Below are positions 55,063 through 63,527 of a stretch of 64,000 nt of DNA, in pieces; positions within the stretch are counted from its first letter, which is position 1; each line of letters opens with the position of its first letter. The position numbers and the translations under genes were made by a program. The stretch is from assembly GCF_003313245.1 (NCBI RefSeq), contig NZ_QJSD01000003.1, positions 124,001 through 188,000 on the forward strand, given 5' to 3'. Source of the DNA: Primorskyibacter marinus. GTDB lineage: Bacteria > Pseudomonadota > Alphaproteobacteria > Rhodobacterales > Rhodobacteraceae. The notes beneath the pieces were generated by a model. The model did not search any database. It was not told where the DNA came from and saw nothing but the letters and a program-made list of their open reading frames with translations.

Positions 55063-56091
55063 ATGGTCGATGTCACGGTGCGCGGTGCGGGGATCTTCGG
55101 ATTGGCCTGCGCCTGGGCCTGCGCAAAACGCGGCGCGAGGGTTCGCGTGGTGGATCCGCATGGCATAGGTGCCGGGGCAAGCGGTGGCATCGTGGGCGCA
55201 TTGGCCCCGCATGTGCCGGAAAACTGGAACGACAAGAAGGCCTTTCAATTCGAGAGTCTGCGCATGGCAGAACCGTTCTGGGCCGATGTCGCGGAAGTCG
55301 GCGGTGGCGATCCGGGCTATGCGCGCACCGGCCGTTTGCAACCCGTCGCGGACGAGGCGGCGCTGGTCTTGGCGCGGACACGGGCGGCGGGGGCTGCGGA
55401 TCTGTGGCAAGGCTTCGCGGATTGGTCAGTCGAGCGTTGTGAGGACGATTGGGCCCCGACCTCGGCCACCGGCTGGGTGATCCGCGACACATTGAGCGCG
55501 CGCTTGCATCCGCGCCAAGCCTGCGATGCGCTGGCCCGCGCGCTGGCCGCGAAAGGGGCCGAGATCGTCAGCGAAGCCCCCGATGAAGGTCTGGTTCTCT
55601 GGGCCGCTGGCTGGCAAGGGCTGGAGGCGCTGTCAGAGGCGTTGGGTCGCAGGGTGGGCAATGGTGTCAAAGGGCAGGCGCTGCTGCTGCGCCATGACGC
55701 GCGGGACGCGCCGCAACTCTTTGCAGACGGGCTGCATATCGTGCCGCATGCCGATGGGACAGTGGCCGTGGGATCGACGTCAGAGCGCGAATTTGTCGAT
55801 CCGACATCAGTGGATGAGCAATGCGATGCGCTGCTGGGTCGTGCGTGTGAGGCATTGCCATTGCTGCGGAATGTCGAGGTTCTCAAACGCTGGGCCGGGG
55901 TGCGGCCACGGGCGCGGTCCCGTGCGCCGATGCTGGGACGGCATCCGCTGGCGGAAGGCGCTTTCATTGCGAATGGTGGGTTCAAGATCGGTTTCGGCAT
56001 GACGCCCAAGGTTGCGGAGGTGATGGCCGATCTGGTGCTGGAGGGGCGCGACGGTATTCCAGATGGGTTTCGGGTCGAGGCGTCTTTATAG
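55063..56091 (+). CDS. FAD-dependent oxidoreductase (DAO family), possible stand-alone MnmC oxidase
   Basis: 342 residues. The N-terminal FAD Rossmann motif is VRGAGIFGLACAWACAKRGA with VVDPHGIGAGASGG. GALAPHVPENW, then GWVIRDTLSARLHPRQACDALARAL and C-terminal GGFKIGFGMTPKVAEVMADLVL follow the D-amino-acid oxidase/ThiO/MnmC(o) pattern. The position divergent to mnmD suggests it may be the oxidative half of MnmC (cmnm5U to nm5U), but ThiO-like glycine oxidase is an alternative. An in-frame TTG at 55057 has AAGGGA six bases upstream and could be the true start. The next gene is convergent past a REP-like hairpin. Confidence 0.8.
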   Translation: MVDVTVRGAGIFGLACAWACAKRGARVRVVDPHGIGAGASGGIVGALAPHVPENWNDKKAFQFESLRMAEPFWADVAEVGGGDPGYARTGRLQPVADEAALVLARTRAAGAADLWQGFADWSVERCEDDWAPTSATGWVIRDTLSARLHPRQACDALARALAAKGAEIVSEAPDEGLVLWAAGWQGLEALSEALGRRVGNGVKGQALLLRHDARDAPQLFADGLHIVPHADGTVAVGSTSEREFVDPTSVDEQCDALLGRACEALPLLRNVEVLKRWAGVRPRARSRAPMLGRHPLAEGAFIANGGFKIGFGMTPKVAEVMADLVLEGRDGIPDGFRVEASL

Positions 56092-56121
56092 GGCGTGCAA
56101 GTCCGTGCGGGTGGAGGCGGC

Positions 56122-56151
56122 GGGAGCGAGGGGCCAGCCCCTCGCGCTCCC
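56122..56151. repeat. REP-like palindromic hairpin
   Basis: GGGAGC (56122-56127) with GCTCCC (56146-56151) encloses GAGGGGC (56128-56134) with GCCCCTC (56137-56143). CCGGAGTATTTTCGCC follows directly. The 'hairpin, then CCCGGAGTATTTT' layout resembles a dispersed intergenic element I know from Rhodobacteraceae genomes. It lies between convergent genes and may act as terminator for both. Confidence 0.5.
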
Positions 56152-56183
56152 CGGAGTATTTTCGCCAATGAGAATGGGCAGGC

Positions 56184-57638
56184 TCAGGTCAGGGCGGCGG
56201 CGAGGCGGCTGATACCTTCCGGGATGAGATCTGCCTGGATGGAGGAATAGCCCAAGCGGCAGAAATTGGTGGGGGCATCCGCGCCGACAAAGAAGGGTTG
56301 GCCGGGTTCGATCAGCACGTCGCGGTGGCGCAGCGTTTCCGTGAGTTGGGCGGTATCAATGCCATCGGCGAGTTCGATCCAGACGCTTGAGCCGCCATGT
56401 GCGCTTTGCCCTGCGACGGTCAGGCCGTGGCGTGTGAGTTCGGCGTTCAACACCTGACGTCTTGCGTGAAGCGCCTTGGCGGTGCGCTTGATCAGGGCGT
56501 CGTAATGGCCCAGCCGCAGGAAATAGGCCGCGGTGCGCTGCATGTGGCCCGGTGGATGGCGCAACACGGAGGCCCGGAGGGCGCGCGCCTCCTGGATGAA
56601 TTCCGCAGATCCGACGAGATAGCCCAGCCGCAGCCCCGGAAACAGCGATTTGGAGAAGCTGCCCGCGTAGATCACCCTGCCGTCGGTATCGAGCGATTTC
56701 AGCGCGGGGCTGGCCGGTGCGAGATATGCGGTTTCGAATTCATAATCGTCCTCGACGATCAGTGCATCAAGGTCGCGGGCGCGGGAAAGAAGCACGCGGC
56801 GTCGGTCCAGCGGCATGGTGACGGAGGTCGGGCAATGGTGGCTGGGCGTGGTAAAGATCACATCCGCCCCCTGTGGGATCGCGTCCGGGGGCAAGCCCTG
56901 CGCGTCGACGGGAACGGGAGCCAAGCGGCAGCGCGACAGGGTCAGGATATCGCGCAGGGCAGGATAGCAGGGGGTCTCTATCGCTGCGGTCCGGCGCGGG
57001 TTCAACAGCACCTGCGTGGTCAGCCAAAGGGCGTTCTGCGCGCCCATCGTCACGAGGATTTCGTCCGGTTTGGCGATGATGCCGCGCCGGGGCAGGGTGT
57101 GGCGGGCGATGAACTCGATCAGTTCGGGGTCGTCCTGATCGTAATAATCCGTGGTCAAGGCCCGGAAATTTGGCACCCCAAGCGCCTGAATGGCGCAGAG
57201 GCGCCAGTTGGCGTGGTCAAACAGCGTGGGATCGGTCTGCCCGTAGATGAACGGGTAGCGGTAGCGCGCCCAATCCGACGGTCTGCGCGGCGTCACCCCG
57301 CCTGAAAACCGCTGTCCGATGGCGCGCGACCAGTCGACAGTTTCATGCCGCTTTTGCGGCGCGGAAAACGCGGGCGGCTCTGGTGCGCTGTCGGAGACGT
57401 AATAACCCGACCGGCCGCGCGAGGTGAGATAGTCGTTGGCCTGAAGTTCCGTGTAGGAGAGCGTCACGGTGATGCGGCTGACGCCCAGATGACGGGCAAG
57501 CGCGCGGGTCGAGGGCAGGCGTTCGCCGCGCTGAAACCGACCCGACAGGATGCCCTCGGCCACCATCTGCTGGATCTGCGCCTGCAAGGTGCCTTGTGCG
57601 TCAGGCGTAAGGAAAAAGGTTTCAACGGGGATGGCCAT
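56184..57638 (-). CDS. tauR: MocR-family regulator (GntR helix-turn-helix plus aminotransferase domain), TauR-like
   Basis: 484 residues. The N-terminal GntR winged helix (about 15-80) has GILSGRFQRGERLPSTRALA and LGVSRITVTLSYTELQ. A class I aminotransferase-like effector domain (about 110-480) has IVEDDYEFETAYLA and the PLP lysine in GSFSKSLFPGLRLGY. MocR proteins sense PLP adducts and control aminotransferase or PLP genes. The gene directly follows a taurine-pyruvate aminotransferase-like gene on the same strand, as tauR follows tpa in Rhodobacter capsulatus. A likely binding motif lies 38 bp upstream (57676-57685). The TauR name rests on this context. Confidence 0.78.
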   Translation of the reverse strand: MAIPVETFFLTPDAQGTLQAQIQQMVAEGILSGRFQRGERLPSTRALARHLGVSRITVTLSYTELQANDYLTSRGRSGYYVSDSAPEPPAFSAPQKRHETVDWSRAIGQRFSGGVTPRRPSDWARYRYPFIYGQTDPTLFDHANWRLCAIQALGVPNFRALTTDYYDQDDPELIEFIARHTLPRRGIIAKPDEILVTMGAQNALWLTTQVLLNPRRTAAIETPCYPALRDILTLSRCRLAPVPVDAQGLPPDAIPQGADVIFTTPSHHCPTSVTMPLDRRRVLLSRARDLDALIVEDDYEFETAYLAPASPALKSLDTDGRVIYAGSFSKSLFPGLRLGYLVGSAEFIQEARALRASVLRHPPGHMQRTAAYFLRLGHYDALIKRTAKALHARRQVLNAELTRHGLTVAGQSAHGGSSVWIELADGIDTAQLTETLRHRDVLIEPGQPFFVGADAPTNFCRLGYSSIQADLIPEGISRLAAALT

Positions 57639-57675
57639 GGGCGTCAGGATAGGCTGGCGCTATGGCGGTTGCAAT

Positions 57676-57685
57676 CTGGACTTAT
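57676..57685 (+). promoter_or_regulatory. TauR-like binding motif upstream of tauR
   Basis: CTGGACTTAT matches nine of ten bases of CTGGACYTAA, which I recall as the repeat bound by R. capsulatus TauR. It is on the plus strand between tpa and tauR. A related CTGGACCTAG lies on the minus strand at 59219-59228, upstream of tpa. The recalled consensus needs checking. Confidence 0.4.
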
Positions 57686-57702
57686 CGCAATGGATTGGTC
57701 GC

Positions 57703-57730
57703 GCCTGCGGCCGGGTGGGCGGCCGCAGGC
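57703..57730 (-). terminator. Strong hairpin between tpa and tauR
   Basis: GCCTGCGGCC (57703-57712) pairs perfectly with GGCCGCAGGC (57721-57730) around an 8-base loop, seven bases past the tpa stop. There is no T-run on the minus strand. It may block or slow read-through so that tauR is expressed at lower level than tpa. Confidence 0.55.
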
Positions 57731-57737
57731 AGAGGTT

Positions 57738-59129
57738 TCAGCCGAACACCTTGGTCAACGCCTTGTCCACAGCATCGGTGATCTGGTCGATATCATCGGG
57801 CGTGGCGATCAACGCAGGCGAGAAGCACAACACGTTGTTGAACCTCGGCACCGAACGGTTCATCGCCCCGATGATGACGCCTTGGGCATTGCAGGCTGCG
57901 ACCACCGCGCCAACCTGTTTTTCGGTCACCGGTTCCTTGCTGCTGCGATCCGCGACCAGTTCGGCCCCAAGAAACAGCCCCTTGCCGCGGACATCGCCAA
58001 TCACCCGGTGCTTTTCCATCAGCGCCTGAAGATTGCCCAGCATCCGGTCCCCCATGGCCACGGTGTTGTCGAGCAGGTTCTCGTCTTCGATGATGCGCAT
58101 GTTCTCCAGCGCGGCGGCAGGCCCGGCGGTGCAGCCGCCGAAGGTCGAGATGTCGCGGAAATAGTTCAGCGGATCGTCAACGTCATCCTTGAACATCTCG
58201 AACACGCGTTCCGTGGTCACGCAGCACCCGATTGCGGCATAGCCCGAAGCGACGCCCTTGGCCATGGTCACGAAATCCGGTTCGATCCCGTAATGCTGGT
58301 AGCCAAACCATGTGCCGGTCCGGCCGAGACCGCAGACGACCTCGTCGATATGCAGCAGGATGTCATATTTGCGGCAGATCTCCTGCACCTTTTGCCAGTA
58401 GCCTTCGGGCGGGACGATCACGCCGCCGCCCGCAGTCACCGGTTCAAGGCAGAGCCCGCCGACCGTGTCGGGGCCTTCGCGCAGGATCACCTCTTCGATG
58501 GCCTCGGCGGCGCGTTCCCCATAATTCTCGACATCCCATTGCGCGCGGTATTCCAGACAATGCGGGACGCGGATGAAATCGGGGGCGAGTGGCCCGTAAT
58601 GTTCCACGCGCTGATCCTGGCCGCCCGCCGACATCGTGCCGATGGTGCCGCCGTGATAGTCGCGGTCGCGATACAGGATCTTGGTCTTCTTGCCGCCATA
58701 GCGCTTATGCGCGATCTGGCGGATCATCTTGAAGGCCTTCTCATTCGCCTCGGAGCCAGAGTTGGCGTAGTAGATCCGGCTCATCCCCGGCATCTTCTCC
58801 ATCAGCTTTTCGGCGAAGATCGCACTTGGAATGGATCCTGCGGCACCGGAGAAAAAGTTGAGCTTGATCAACTGGTCGCGCACAGCGTTGGCGATGCTCT
58901 CGCGGCCATACCCTACGTTGACGGTCCAGACCCCGCCGGACACCGCGTCGAGATGTTCCTTGCCGTGCTGGTCCCAGACCCGCATGCCCTTGCCTTCGAC
59001 AATGATCCGCGGATCGGTTGTCTCGAAGCCTTTGTGCTGAATCAGATGATGCCAGACATGCGCCTTGTCGGCAGCCACGACATGGCTGAGATCATTGTCT
59101 TTATACGTTCCGTCCATAGCGATTTTCAT
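57738..59129 (-). CDS. tpa: Class III aminotransferase, taurine-pyruvate aminotransferase-like
   Basis: About 463 residues. It is a PLP enzyme with ADKAHVWHHLIQHKGFETTD, GVWTVNVGYGRESIANAVRDQL, YYANSGSEANEKAFKM, DRDYHGGTIGTMSAGG, LHIDEVVCGLGRTGTWFGYQ and the PLP Lys in FVTMAKGVASGY. The opening block and overall pattern resemble Tpa, which converts taurine and pyruvate to sulfoacetaldehyde and alanine. ATG 59127-59129 follows AGGA closely; starts at 59180 or 59117 are possible. The regulator gene follows. The next enzyme expected (Xsc) and a taurine transporter are not in the window. A beta-alanine or other omega-amino acid transaminase is the alternative. Confidence 0.8.
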   Translation of the reverse strand: MKIAMDGTYKDNDLSHVVAADKAHVWHHLIQHKGFETTDPRIIVEGKGMRVWDQHGKEHLDAVSGGVWTVNVGYGRESIANAVRDQLIKLNFFSGAAGSIPSAIFAEKLMEKMPGMSRIYYANSGSEANEKAFKMIRQIAHKRYGGKKTKILYRDRDYHGGTIGTMSAGGQDQRVEHYGPLAPDFIRVPHCLEYRAQWDVENYGERAAEAIEEVILREGPDTVGGLCLEPVTAGGGVIVPPEGYWQKVQEICRKYDILLHIDEVVCGLGRTGTWFGYQHYGIEPDFVTMAKGVASGYAAIGCCVTTERVFEMFKDDVDDPLNYFRDISTFGGCTAGPAAALENMRIIEDENLLDNTVAMGDRMLGNLQALMEKHRVIGDVRGKGLFLGAELVADRSSKEPVTEKQVGAVVAACNAQGVIIGAMNRSVPRFNNVLCFSPALIATPDDIDQITDAVDKALTKVFG

Positions 59130-59569
59130 CCTTTCCTGACCGCGCGCGGTCAGGGCGCTGAGGTCAGACTGAAGCATCATGTTCTGAATATATCAAATGC
59201 CTCAAAAACTCATAAGCGCTAGGTCCAGAATGAGTATGTATATAATGCCAGAGGGCGTGGATGCCGGGTGACATGAAGCGATCCACGGCGTTTTGCACGG
59301 CTTCAGGTTGCGACAGCCGAAATTGGGCCAAGTTTCAGACCACCAGATTGCCCAAAAGTGCCGCTTTATTTTCCGCCATCTGCCCAGAGGCCGTGTTCGC
59401 AACAGGACTGCTGATGCAGAAAAAGGCGCGGTGATGAGGATCAAGGTTGCCTCCGGAGGTCTGCTGACTGATATTGCGCCGACGAGGATTGGTCCTATCG
59501 GTGTGATTGGCATTTTGATGCGCAAGGCGGAACGTATCCTCGTGCCGTAGAGAGGAAAGGGCTGAGCCA
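59130..59569. promoter_or_regulatory. Divergent promoter region of tpa and glycerate kinase genes
   Basis: This 440-bp region has no gene I can support. It contains a CTGGACCTAG motif on the minus strand (59219-59228), with a weaker CTGGCATTAT 23 bp further from tpa, and an AT-rich stretch near 59232-59247 usable as tpa promoter. Frames of 85 and about 150 residues on the two strands (59293-59550 and the reverse) overlap each other and match nothing I know. They may be decayed coding DNA. Confidence 0.5.
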
Positions 59570-60841
59570 GTGGATCAAAACATAGAGAGCTTTCTGACCG
59601 ACCTGTTCGAGGCGGCTGTAGATGCCGCCGATCCGCTGCGGGCACTTGGCCGGGCTTTGCCAGAGCGGCCATCGGGCAAGACTGTGGTGATCGGCGCTGG
59701 CAAGGGGGCGGCGCAACTCGCGCAGGCGTTTGAGAAGCTGTGGGACGGGCCGCTGGAAGGGGTTGTCGTCACGCGCTATGGGTACAGCGCGCCCTGTAAG
59801 CATATCCGCGTCATGGAGGCCGCGCATCCGGTTCCCGACGAGGCAGGGCTGGCCGCGACCGATGCCTTGTTCGGGGCGGTCGAGGGGTTGGGGCCTGACG
59901 ATCTGGTGGTCGCGCTGGTGTGCGGCGGCGGGTCGTCCCTGCTACCCTGTCCGGCAGAGGGGCTGACCTTTGAAGATGAGATTGCGCTGAACGAATGTCT
60001 GTTGGCCTCTGGCGCGCCGATCGGTGTGATGAACATGATCCGCAAGCAGATCAGCGGCATCAAGGGCGGGAGGCTGGCGCTGGCAGCGCATCCCGCGCGG
60101 GTGGTGACGCTGGTCGTGTCGGACGTGCCGGGGGATGATCCGGCGCAGGTGGCCTCTGGCCCCACCGTCCCGGACCGCACCACGCGAGAGGCCGCAAAGG
60201 CCGCGGCGCGCACCTACGGGATTGATCTGCCACCGAAAATTGCGGCCTTTCTGGACGGAGATACGAACCTGCCGCCATTGCCGGACGATCCCGGATTTGA
60301 TGGCAACGATGTGCGCGTGGTCGCGTCGGCGGCGCTGTCACTGGAGGCCGCCGAGAAGGCAGCCCGCGCGGCGGGGGTCGAAGCGGTGATCCTGTCCGAC
60401 GCCATCGAAGGCGAAGCCCGCGAGATTGCCCGGATGCATGCCGCGATGGCACGCGAATGCGCGGCGAAGGCGCGACCTTTCCCGCCCCCTGTCGTGCTGC
60501 TGTCGGGCGGTGAGACGACCGTGACCCTGCGCGCCAAGGGGCGTGGTGGGCGCAACACCGAATTCCTGCTGTCCTTTGCGCTGTGTATCGACGGGCAGGC
60601 AGGCATATCGGCGCTGGCAGCGGATACGGACGGCATCGACGGGTCAGAGGACAATGCAGGTGCCTTTGCCGATGGCGATACAGCGGCTTCCATTCGCAAG
60701 GCAGGCGTCGATCCGGCAGAGATGCTGTCGAAAAACGATGCCTGGGGGGCGTTCGATGCGGCGGGCTCGCTGTTCGTGCCCGGCCCGACAGGCACGAATG
60801 TCAACGATTTCCGTGCAGTCCTGATTGGTGCGCTGCCCTAG
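59570..60841 (+). CDS. Glycerate 2-kinase (MOFRL family)
   Basis: 423 residues. It phosphorylates D-glycerate to 2-phosphoglycerate, the GckA/TtuD type used for glyoxylate, serine-cycle or tartrate carbon. It has VVIGAGKGAAQLAQAFEK, MEAAHPVPDEAG, ALVCGGGSSLLPCPAEGLT, NMIRKQISGIKGGRLA and VSDVPGDDPAQVASGPTVPD in the N-terminal glycerate kinase domain. GGETTVTLRAKGRGGRNTEF and ALAADTDGIDGSEDNAGA lie in the C-terminal MOFRL domain. The GTG start has AGGAAAGG upstream. No partner genes adjoin. Confidence 0.92.
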   Translation: MDQNIESFLTDLFEAAVDAADPLRALGRALPERPSGKTVVIGAGKGAAQLAQAFEKLWDGPLEGVVVTRYGYSAPCKHIRVMEAAHPVPDEAGLAATDALFGAVEGLGPDDLVVALVCGGGSSLLPCPAEGLTFEDEIALNECLLASGAPIGVMNMIRKQISGIKGGRLALAAHPARVVTLVVSDVPGDDPAQVASGPTVPDRTTREAAKAAARTYGIDLPPKIAAFLDGDTNLPPLPDDPGFDGNDVRVVASAALSLEAAEKAARAAGVEAVILSDAIEGEAREIARMHAAMARECAAKARPFPPPVVLLSGGETTVTLRAKGRGGRNTEFLLSFALCIDGQAGISALAADTDGIDGSEDNAGAFADGDTAASIRKAGVDPAEMLSKNDAWGAFDAAGSLFVPGPTGTNVNDFRAVLIGALP

Positions 60842-60885
60842 CGCATCAGCCCTTTCCGGTCACGACAGCACCGGCGCGGCGAACC

Positions 60886-61779
60886 TTATTGCGGGTTCGC
60901 CTCAGAGGACATTCCGTCCAGCCATGCCAGCAGATCCTGTGTCACGCCGGCAAACCAGATACGCAAGGCGTCGATCTGGCCGACATAGGCATTCACGGCG
61001 TCGCTCAGGCCCGGCACGGCGTCCTTGATCTGCGGTGCCATCACATAAATCGCGATCAGGACGACCATCAGCAGCAGCATGGCAAAGAAGCCGCGTGCAA
61101 AGCCCGATCCGCTGTCTTTCAGCGTGCCTTGCGGGGTTTCCAGCGCCTGGGCGTCGGACCCCGCGCGCAGGGTAGAGTTGATCTCTTCAATATCCGGCAG
61201 CGCGGCGTTGCGCGTTCCGGCAGCGCCAACCCCGGCAGCCGTGGTTCCGGCGGCGATTTCCGCGCCTGCATCCTGATTGCGAATCCGCGCCATACGTTCA
61301 CGCGCGATGCGGGCCCGTCTGCTGGCGGCATCATCATGCTGGGCAGCTTCAAGCCCCAGTTCCTGCTGGCTTTCCAGCCCTTCGGCAGAGCGGACGCGCG
61401 CTTCGCGTTCGGCTTCTTCGCGCAGCAGGTCCGCGACACTCGGATCAAGACTGCGGCGGGGCGGTTGCGGCGGCGCGGCCTTGTCGACCTCTTCGGCCTC
61501 ATCCTCGAAATCATCGGCCCATGTGTCCGGGCTTAACGTTGCCGATGCGGCGGCATCCGGTTCATCCGGCGCATCGCCTGAAGAAGCGTCGTTCCGGGCG
61601 TCATTGTCGGCAGGTTCGGGCGCGTTCGGCATTTCATCTGCAAGGACGGGGGCATCGGTCGCGTCGCCCTGAAACCATGTATGCCCGCAGTCCGAGCATT
61701 GCACATCGCGGCCACCCTCCGGGATCACCTCGGCCGGTACTTCGTATTGCGCGCCGCAATTTGGGCAAATTAGCCGCAT
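60886..61779 (-). CDS. Zinc-ribbon (MJ0042-type) membrane protein
   Basis: 297 residues. The N-terminal zinc ribbon has C5-X2-C8 in ICPNCGAQYEVP and C28-X2-C31 in VQCSDCGHTWF. A long acidic, alanine-rich disordered segment follows (about 40-210). One membrane helix lies near 240-260 (FFAMLLLMVVLIAIYVMAPQ) and a short extracytoplasmic tail ends the protein. The family is typically found next to ftsE in alphaproteobacteria, and its role is unknown. ATG 61777-61779 has GGGGGA upstream; frames further upstream overlap the ftsE promoter region. Divergent from ftsE. Confidence 0.83.
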   Translation of the reverse strand: MRLICPNCGAQYEVPAEVIPEGGRDVQCSDCGHTWFQGDATDAPVLADEMPNAPEPADNDARNDASSGDAPDEPDAAASATLSPDTWADDFEDEAEEVDKAAPPQPPRRSLDPSVADLLREEAEREARVRSAEGLESQQELGLEAAQHDDAASRRARIARERMARIRNQDAGAEIAAGTTAAGVGAAGTRNAALPDIEEINSTLRAGSDAQALETPQGTLKDSGSGFARGFFAMLLLMVVLIAIYVMAPQIKDAVPGLSDAVNAYVGQIDALRIWFAGVTQDLLAWLDGMSSEANPQ

Positions 61780-61946
61780 GGTTCCCCCAGTCTTGCCTGC
61801 TCGTTCCTTTACGGACCCTTGAACTTGCATCATAAGGCCGCCAATGCCCTTGGAAAAGGTCGAATTGGCCGCGAGACGCATTGAAACCGTTTCTATGCTC
61901 GGGCACAACAAGGCGTTTCGGGGCGAGCCGTGAAAGAGAGTATATT

Positions 61947-62624
61947 TTGATCGAGCTGGAGAACGTGGCCTACAGCTATGGCGGGGGCGAGTTGTTTTCG
62001 GATATCTCGCTAACGCTGTCGCGTGGATCGTTCCATTTCCTGACGGGGCCGTCGGGCGCGGGCAAGACCACCTTTCTGAAACTGTGTTACGGTGCGCTGG
62101 TTCCAACCGCGGGCCGTGTCGGCCTGTTCGGCACCGATCTGCATGGCATGAGCCGCGATGACGTCGCCCATTGCCGCCGCCGTATCGGCGTCGTGCATCA
62201 GGATTGCCAGTTTCTGGATCATCTGCCGGTGGCGGAAAATGTCGCCCTGCCATTGACCGTGTCCGGGCAGGACAAGCCGACCGAACTGGTCAACCTCAAG
62301 GAATTGATGTCCTGGGTCGGGATCACCTCTCGTGCGGGGGCCCTGCCGCCTGAACTGTCGGGCGGTGAGCGGCAGCGCGTCGCGTTGGCGCGGGCCCTTA
62401 TCATGTCGCCGGACGTGATTTTGGCGGATGAGCCCACGGGCAATGTCGATTGGGAAATGTCCCAGCGGCTGATGCGCCTGCTGATAGAGCTGAACCGCAT
62501 GGGCAAGACCGTGGTGATCGCCACCCATGACCTTGGCCTGATCCGCGCCACGAAAGCGCATGTCCAAAGCCGGGTTCTGCGGATCAGCGACCGGCGGATG
62601 CATTTGGCGGGGGCGGATCTGTGA
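61947..62624 (+). CDS. ftsE: Cell division ATP-binding protein FtsE
   Basis: 225 residues. Walker A GPSGAGKT (34-41), signature LSGGERQRVALARAL, Walker B VILADEPTGNVD and the switch His in VIATHDLGLI are all intact. With FtsX it forms an ABC-type complex at the division ring that controls peptidoglycan hydrolases. The TTG at 61947 is the first usable start, after AAAGAGAG. The GTG start of ftsX overlaps its stop by GTGA. Confidence 0.92.
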   Translation: MIELENVAYSYGGGELFSDISLTLSRGSFHFLTGPSGAGKTTFLKLCYGALVPTAGRVGLFGTDLHGMSRDDVAHCRRRIGVVHQDCQFLDHLPVAENVALPLTVSGQDKPTELVNLKELMSWVGITSRAGALPPELSGGERQRVALARALIMSPDVILADEPTGNVDWEMSQRLMRLLIELNRMGKTVVIATHDLGLIRATKAHVQSRVLRISDRRMHLAGADL

Positions 62625-63526
62625 AACAGTATCTTTCCGTGCTGAAGCGGGTGTTCACCCGCGATGCGGCCGCCGACCGGGTGGTTCCGCCCACCGGGAT
62701 CACCGCAAGGCTGACCCTGTTCTCTGCCGGGGCGATGGCGTTTCTTGCGGTGTTTGCGCTGGCACTGTCACTGGCTGCTGGCCGGCTGGCGGACCGTTGG
62801 GGCGAAGACCTTGCACGCTCATCCACCATCCGCATTTCCGCCCCGGTAGATCAATTGCCCGCCCAGACCGCCGCCGCCTTGCGCGTGCTGGAGGAAACGC
62901 CGGGCATTGCCAGTGTCCGCGCGCTTGATGCCGAGGAACAGCGCGCCCTGTTGGAGCCGTGGTTCGGTCCCGATCTGCCGGTCGAGACGCTGCCCATCCC
63001 GCAACTGATCGAGGTGGTCGAGGCCGATGTCGGCCTTGATGCCGAAGGGTTGCGCCTGCGCCTGTCGGCAGAGGTTCCCGGTGCCGTGCTGGACGATCAC
63101 ACAAGGTGGCGGCGTCCAATGATCGCGGCGGCGTCTCGGCTGCGGCTGATGGGCTGGGTCTGCATTCTTCTGCTGGTCGGCGCGGTGGCGGCGATGATCA
63201 CACTGGCCGCCAATGCCGCGTTGGCGGCGAATGCGCGGGTCATTTCCGTCCTGCGGCTGGTCGGCGCGACGGATGACTATATCGCCGATGCCTTCGTGCG
63301 GCGCTTTACTCTGCGCGCCTTGACGGGCGCGGGCCTTGGCACGCTTGCCGGTCTGCTGGCGATTATGGCACTGCCGGGCGTGGGAGAGACCGGCGGCATC
63401 CTGACCGGGCTGGGCTTTCAGGGCTGGCACTGGATCCTGCCGCTGCTTGTCCCGCCGCTGGCGGCAGGAGTGGCGTTTCTGGCCACCCAGATCGCTGCCC
63501 GCCGCGTCCTGACGGAGCTTGCCTGA
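62621..63526 (+). CDS. ftsX: Cell division protein FtsX
   Basis: 301 residues with a cytoplasmic N-terminus. TM1 is near 30-55 (LTLFSAGAMAFLAVFALALS). A large periplasmic domain (about 60-170) contacts hydrolase activators. Three more TMs follow (LMGWVCILLLVGAVAAMITL; GAGLGTLAGLLAIMALPG; WILPLLVPPLAAGVAFLATQ). It transmits the ATPase state of FtsE across the membrane. GTG start coupled to ftsE. The acyltransferase gene begins one base after its stop. Confidence 0.92.
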   Translation: MKQYLSVLKRVFTRDAAADRVVPPTGITARLTLFSAGAMAFLAVFALALSLAAGRLADRWGEDLARSSTIRISAPVDQLPAQTAAALRVLEETPGIASVRALDAEEQRALLEPWFGPDLPVETLPIPQLIEVVEADVGLDAEGLRLRLSAEVPGAVLDDHTRWRRPMIAAASRLRLMGWVCILLLVGAVAAMITLAANAALAANARVISVLRLVGATDDYIADAFVRRFTLRALTGAGLGTLAGLLAIMALPGVGETGGILTGLGFQGWHWILPLLVPPLAAGVAFLATQIAARRVLTELA

Positions 63527-63527
63527 C

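Noticed and set aside
59202-59672. A minus-strand frame spanning the tpa/glycerate kinase gap, considered as a transposase remnant
   Set aside because: No DDE, helix-turn-helix or terminal inverted repeats were found, and it runs into the antisense of the glycerate kinase start.
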